Source of the DNA: Novosphingobium marinum
GTDB lineage: Bacteria; Pseudomonadota; Alphaproteobacteria; Sphingomonadales; Sphingomonadaceae
Assembly (NCBI RefSeq): GCF_013408095.1
Contig: NZ_JACBZF010000003.1
Coordinates: 310,001 to 374,000, forward strand
Reading direction: 5' to 3'
Length of the DNA: 64,000 nucleotides
The notes beneath the pieces were generated by a model that was not told the DNA's origin, searched no databases, and was given only the letters and a program-made list of their open reading frames with translations. Below, in pieces: positions 60,603 through 64,000 of this stretch (position 1 is its first letter; the number at the start of each line of letters is the position of its first letter). Both the position numbers and the translations under genes were made by a program.

Positions 60603-62594
60603 TCAGGCAGCCTGCTCGGCAATCTCACCAGTCGCATCGTCGCTGACCGTTTCGTCAGCTTCGTCATCAATCCACGCAGCTTCTTCGAGATCGGCTGGAA
60701 CATCGGCATCAGTGAACCGCATGATCGAAGGAACCCAGGCCTGCGCCCGTTCCTTGACCTCGGCCTCGCCGATGAAGTTGCCCGAGAAGATGCGTTCGGC
60801 AGCGCTCGCCAGTTCGGCCTTCTTCGATGCGGCATAGCGACTGACCAGTTCGGGACCACCAGCAGCGTCGAGCGCTTCGAGCGTGCGAGCCTTGGCCACG
60901 CGGTCGAAGTAGTTCGCCGCCGTAGGACGCCACCAATGCGCGGTCTCGATTTCGAGGAGGGAGCCGAGTGCTTCGTGCAGCGGCACCGAGCGTTCGCCTT
61001 CGCAGGCCAGGCTGGCAACCAGTGTGCGCGAGACGACATGGCCGAGCCAGGCCGAACGCACTTCGTCGGAAAGCGCCCGGAAGCTCGCAAATCGCTCCAC
61101 GTCGCTTTCGCCAGAACGCCAGCTCTCATTGAGCGAACCGGCAAACTCGGCCAGCGCAGCGCTCGCCGGCTCGTCCTTGGCCTCGAACCCAGTGACCGGG
61201 CCGGACGCGACGGGGCCAGACAGCGTCGATGCCTTCTTGGCGCGCCAGTCGTGTCCATCTGCATCTGCGAGCGTGAAGACCATGAAGTCGAGCGCCAGTG
61301 CCGGATCGTTGGCGAGGTGGATCGCCAGGATATCGCGGCGCTGCATTGCCAGTTCGTCGAGTAGGCGCTGCGACAAAGAGCTTCCCTTGGGCTTCGCCGC
61401 ACCGCTCTCTTCAATGGGCTCGACCACGCCTTCGTCAGCGATGACCTCGGTCTCGGTGTAGAACTGCGGGACCAAGGTCGGCTCGCCATTGCGCGAGAGG
61501 ACGAGGAAGGCACCGGCCTCGGCTTTCAGTTCGTCGGCCAGCACCGGCGGACGATCGGTGAGGTCCCGCATGGCGCGATTGATCGCCACCAGTTCCTCCT
61601 CGGCCTTGGCGACCTCGTCCTCGTCGCTGTCCTCGTCTTCGAGAATGGCGGCGACGCGGTCGTAGTCGGCCTCGAGCTCGCCGAGCTCCTGCGCTTCCTG
61701 CTCGGTCATCGGTGCAGGTTCGCAAGGCAAGCGATTGAGGCCGTCGACAAGGTCATGGCTGACATAGGTGCCAAGCGTCGGCCGGACCCAGGCAAGGCCA
61801 TATTCGAGCGCGGCCTTTTCTGCCGCCCCTTCCATGGCCTTGTGCGCGAGGTCCTCGAGCAGCGCGACATCGATCCAGCTCTCGCTGGCATCATCGTCGA
61901 ACAATTCGCGCTCGATCCGGCCACCTGCGGCGAGGTACGCATCGCGTCCGACCAGAACGGCTCGCGGATCGGAACCGCGCACCGTGGCATCAAGCACCAT
62001 GCGGCGGATCGTGTCAGGCGTGATCTGGTACCAGGCGTCCTGCAACTCGGCATAGACATGCGCCTGTCGCTCGATGTCAGAGATTGCGCCGTAGGCCTTG
62101 GCCATGTCGAGCGTGATGGTGCCTTCGGCGAGCGCTTCGAAGACGCAAGGCGCGAGAGAGGCCAGGCGCAGCCGTCCTTCGACAAAACGGACAGTGAGGC
62201 CGAAGCGGCGCGCCACGTCTTCTGTGGTAGCCCCCGCCTCGATGATGGAGGCGAAGGCCTGGGCCTCGTCGGCCGGATTCATCGCGAGACGTTGGAAGTT
62301 TTCGGCAAGGCTGGCTTCACGCACCTCGCTTTCCTCGCCTTCGATCACGAGGCAGGTGACCTCGTGGTTTTGGGACAAGGTGCCCTCTTCGGCCAGTGCC
62401 TGCAGCGCGGCGAGCCGACGACCGCCGGCCTCGACCTCGAACTTGCCGCGCTTTCCTTTGCGAACGACGAGGTTCTGCAGCAGACCGCGCGCAGCAATGT
62501 CTGCCCGCAGCTGGAGGTCGGCGAGCACGTCGCTCGACTTGCGAACGTTGCGGGGGCTCGCAGCGAGCTTCTTCAAGGGGATCGACTGGATCAT
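60603..62594 (-). CDS. ParB/RepB/Spo0J-like plasmid protein
   Basis: A 663-residue protein from the ATG at 62594 (GGAGAAAACCC before it). The first 200 or so residues are a ParB N-terminal domain (LQLRADIAARGLLQNLVV, EAGGRRLAALQAL, AENFQRLAMNPADEAQAF) with a helix-turn-helix (TTEDVARRFGLTVRFVEGRL). The long acidic C-terminal part has no recognised domain. No parA lies beside it, so a role as a nucleoid- or DNA-binding plasmid protein is as likely as classical partition. Confidence 0.8.
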   Translation of the reverse strand: MIQSIPLKKLAASPRNVRKSSDVLADLQLRADIAARGLLQNLVVRKGKRGKFEVEAGGRRLAALQALAEEGTLSQNHEVTCLVIEGEESEVREASLAENFQRLAMNPADEAQAFASIIEAGATTEDVARRFGLTVRFVEGRLRLASLAPCVFEALAEGTITLDMAKAYGAISDIERQAHVYAELQDAWYQITPDTIRRMVLDATVRGSDPRAVLVGRDAYLAAGGRIERELFDDDASESWIDVALLEDLAHKAMEGAAEKAALEYGLAWVRPTLGTYVSHDLVDGLNRLPCEPAPMTEQEAQELGELEADYDRVAAILEDEDSDEDEVAKAEEELVAINRAMRDLTDRPPVLADELKAEAGAFLVLSRNGEPTLVPQFYTETEVIADEGVVEPIEESGAAKPKGSSLSQRLLDELAMQRRDILAIHLANDPALALDFMVFTLADADGHDWRAKKASTLSGPVASGPVTGFEAKDEPASAALAEFAGSLNESWRSGESDVERFASFRALSDEVRSAWLGHVVSRTLVASLACEGERSVPLHEALGSLLEIETAHWWRPTAANYFDRVAKARTLEALDAAGGPELVSRYAASKKAELASAAERIFSGNFIGEAEVKERAQAWVPSIMRFTDADVPADLEEAAWIDDEADETVSDDATGEIAEQAA

Positions 62595-62972
62595 GGGTTT
62601 TCTCCTGATGGAATGAAGGCGCAGGTGAGGATCACGAGGCCCACAAGCCCAAAGGGCTCCCTCCACTCTCTTCAATGGCTGTGGCGACCATCTATACGAC
62701 CGAGATGGGGCGAGCAGGGATCGGCTGAGTTCCGTCCATGAGAGCAGTTGTTCTCAATGCGCGAACCCATTCGCAGGCCCGTCATCAGCGGGCACAGGCA
62801 GATCAGCCGCTCGGACTGGAGGAAGGACGTGATTAGGCTCCGGCGTACGCGATACGGGAGCTTATCGATTCATTCAGTCACACGGAGGGGAGGAGAGAAG
62901 GGGAAACTTGAGCGCAATCGAAGGCAGCGCTCAGATTCATCCGGACCCTGACCTCTTCAGCGGAGCCTATGC
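62595..62972. other. Gene-free stretch with the leader of the ParB-like gene
   Basis: About 380 bases. The part next to the ParB-like start has ATCAGGAGA and an AGCCC-TTT-GGGCT hairpin (62646-62658), like the ArdC leader. The rest shows only short frames without protein character. No iterons or other sign of a replication origin were seen. Confidence 0.5.
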
Positions 62973-63332
62973 CTATCCGCTGCTAAGCAAGCGCTCTTCG
63001 AGAAGCGTCCGAAAATCCCGACGCGCATCAGCGATTACGAACACGGTCACCTGACCGGGTGCTGGCTCGGGCTGATACCCGTAGATGATGCGGAACGGAA
63101 AGCGCGACAATTGCCGAAAGTCGGTAATCCCGAGAGCCTCAAGTTCCGGTGGAACCGGTCCTTTCTCAGGATTGTTCACAAGGGATTCGATAGACGCGAC
63201 AATGTCATCCAGCAGTGCGTCCGCACCATCGTCGCCATCCGGCCCGCGCTGCGTCAGGCGGCGCTGCCAGATACCCGTGAGATCGCGCTCCGCACCGGAG
63301 GTGATCTCGATCGCTACGGCGGCCGTCATCAT
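62973..63332 (-). CDS. RelE/ParE-family toxin
   Basis: A 119-residue basic protein with the RelE/ParE fold pattern: AERDLTGIWQRRL, a helical middle, then FRQLSRFPFRIIYGYQ and VFVIADARRDFRTLLEERL. ParE members poison DNA gyrase and RelE members cut mRNA; which applies here is unclear. Its start directly follows the stop of the antitoxin gene, the usual order. Confidence 0.85.
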   Translation of the reverse strand: MMTAAVAIEITSGAERDLTGIWQRRLTQRGPDGDDGADALLDDIVASIESLVNNPEKGPVPPELEALGITDFRQLSRFPFRIIYGYQPEPAPGQVTVFVIADARRDFRTLLEERLLSSG

Positions 63333-63602
63333 TCAGTTTGACTTACCCCGTACGCGATCCGCAAGGCCTGCCACCAGGCGGGTCCGACCGGCGGCAACAT
63401 CGGCCTGTCCGAGCGCCAGAAGTTTTAGCAGAGCGAGCGTTTCCTGTGCGCGCTCGTAGCTGGCGACATCCTGCAGAACTGCCTTGGCTTCGCCATTCTG
63501 CGTGATGACCATTGGCCCGGCGCCATCTCCAATCTCCCGGATAATTTCGGCGCTGTGGGCCTTCAGATAGCTGATCGGTTTGATGCGCTGGTCCAGCTTC
63601 AT
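63333..63602 (-). CDS. Phd/YefM-family antitoxin
   Basis: An 89-residue protein with the Phd/YefM N-terminus (IKPISYLKAHSAEIIREI, then GPMVITQNGEAKAVLQDVASY). It would bind and neutralise the toxin encoded just downstream and repress their shared promoter. The pair probably stabilises the replicon. Confidence 0.88.
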   Translation of the reverse strand: MKLDQRIKPISYLKAHSAEIIREIGDGAGPMVITQNGEAKAVLQDVASYERAQETLALLKLLALGQADVAAGRTRLVAGLADRVRGKSN

Positions 63603-63661
63603 AGAACACCTTAGGACTGAATTTGGTCTCTATATAGACCAGTTTAGGGCAAATGAGAAGT

Positions 63662-64000
63662 TCAAGGCTCGATTGCGATGCTTTGGAGGATCTCGCTTGC
63701 TCTCGAGACCGAGGCAAATAGCCGCGTGCGGTAGCGGATGATCTCGGTGAAGCAGCCCTTGTTCTTGTACCAGTCGAGGCGATCCGGCGAGAATCCGGTC
63801 AGTTCAAGGCGCTGTTCGCCGCCGACCAGCGAGCGCTTCAAGGTGAGTGGATCGTGGCTCACAAGGCCCAGCGGTTTGCCGCTGGCGAGGACGAGGTCGC
63901 CGATCTGATCTGCCGATGGTCCGACAACGCCGGAGAGGCCAAAGGTTTCGGCGATTGCGGCGAGATCGATATCGAGCACTTCGCGGCCGATGATCGCTTG
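63662..64000 (-). CDS. C-terminal part of a larger gene, possibly strawberry-notch-like
   Basis: An open frame that runs off the right edge of the window (reading IIGREVLDID at the edge) and stops at 63662. Visible motifs include KPLGLVSHDPLTLKRSL and WYKNKGCFTEIIRYRTRLF. On related plasmids the neighbour of these genes is often a strawberry-notch-family helicase-like protein, and this tail is compatible with one, but the evidence here is weak. Confidence 0.35.
   Translation of the reverse strand, partial: QAIIGREVLDIDLAAIAETFGLSGVVGPSADQIGDLVLASGKPLGLVSHDPLTLKRSLVGGEQRLELTGFSPDRLDWYKNKGCFTEIIRYRTRLFASVSRASEILQSIAIEP

Noticed and set aside
62748..62951. A 67-codon open frame upstream of the ParB-like gene
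   Set aside because: Arg-rich composition, no family match and no convincing ribosome site.

Overview
The window looks like part of a plasmid or other mobile replicon from an alphaproteobacterium, most likely a sphingomonad (Sphingomonadales, possibly Erythrobacteraceae). That placement is an inference. It rests on the GC-rich coding style, on the backbone set of a ParB-like protein, an ArdC-like antirestriction protein and a DUF2493 protein, and on the kinds of metal genes present. No rRNA, tRNA or CRISPR array was seen. Nearly everything outside the backbone is metal-resistance or thiol/sulfur-stress cargo, with two insertion sequences and several broken genes as signs of assembly by transfer.

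Layout. Positions 1-9240: a methyltransferase/DUF411 pair, a DUF5676 membrane protein, a frameshifted membrane AlbA-like gene and an amino acid permease remnant. Then comes a tightly overlapping run of CsoR-type repressor, glutaredoxin-MauE fusion, two-TM channel-like protein, DUF305 protein and lipoprotein, followed by an NAD(P)-binding protein, a CstB-like metallo-beta-lactamase/rhodanese protein, a decayed second copy of such an enzyme and a MerT-like protein. Positions 9670-12650: an IS3-family element, a 1-Cys peroxiredoxin gene and an IS5-family element inserted 45 bases upstream of it. Positions 12740-20480: copper-stress genes tied together by four CueR-type promoter/operator sites: an unusual epimerase-SPW-VKOR-like fusion, a CBS protein, a methyltransferase-like membrane protein, a multicopper oxidase, DUF411, cueR and two small proteins.

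Positions 20590-30560: a copper/silver export block (cusC-cusB-cusA-cusF, a 41-residue membrane protein, a P1B-1 copper ATPase and a membrane protein). Positions 30580-35940: an iron-permease/cytochrome c fusion, a divergent MerR/cation-transporter pair and a TonB-dependent receptor; the permease and the receptor share a Fur-like upstream motif. Positions 36080-47760, all minus strand: an operon-like run of czcC-czcB-czcA, a P1B-4 ATPase, a SpoIIAA-like protein and two CDF transporters separated by a membrane protein, preceded by a small His/Cys-rich exported protein.

Positions 47870-64000: minus-strand plasmid backbone (DUF2493 protein, a small protein, ArdC, ParB-like, a RelE/Phd-type toxin-antitoxin pair and the end of a larger gene) interrupted by dmeF and by a second czcCBA operon with a HupE-like protein, a membrane-anchored protein and an MFS transporter. 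Taken together the window encodes layered defence: cytoplasmic sensors (CsoR, CueR, PbrR/CadR-like MerR), inner-membrane P-type and CDF pumps, three RND tripartite exporters, periplasmic oxidase and chaperones, and thiol-repair enzymes.
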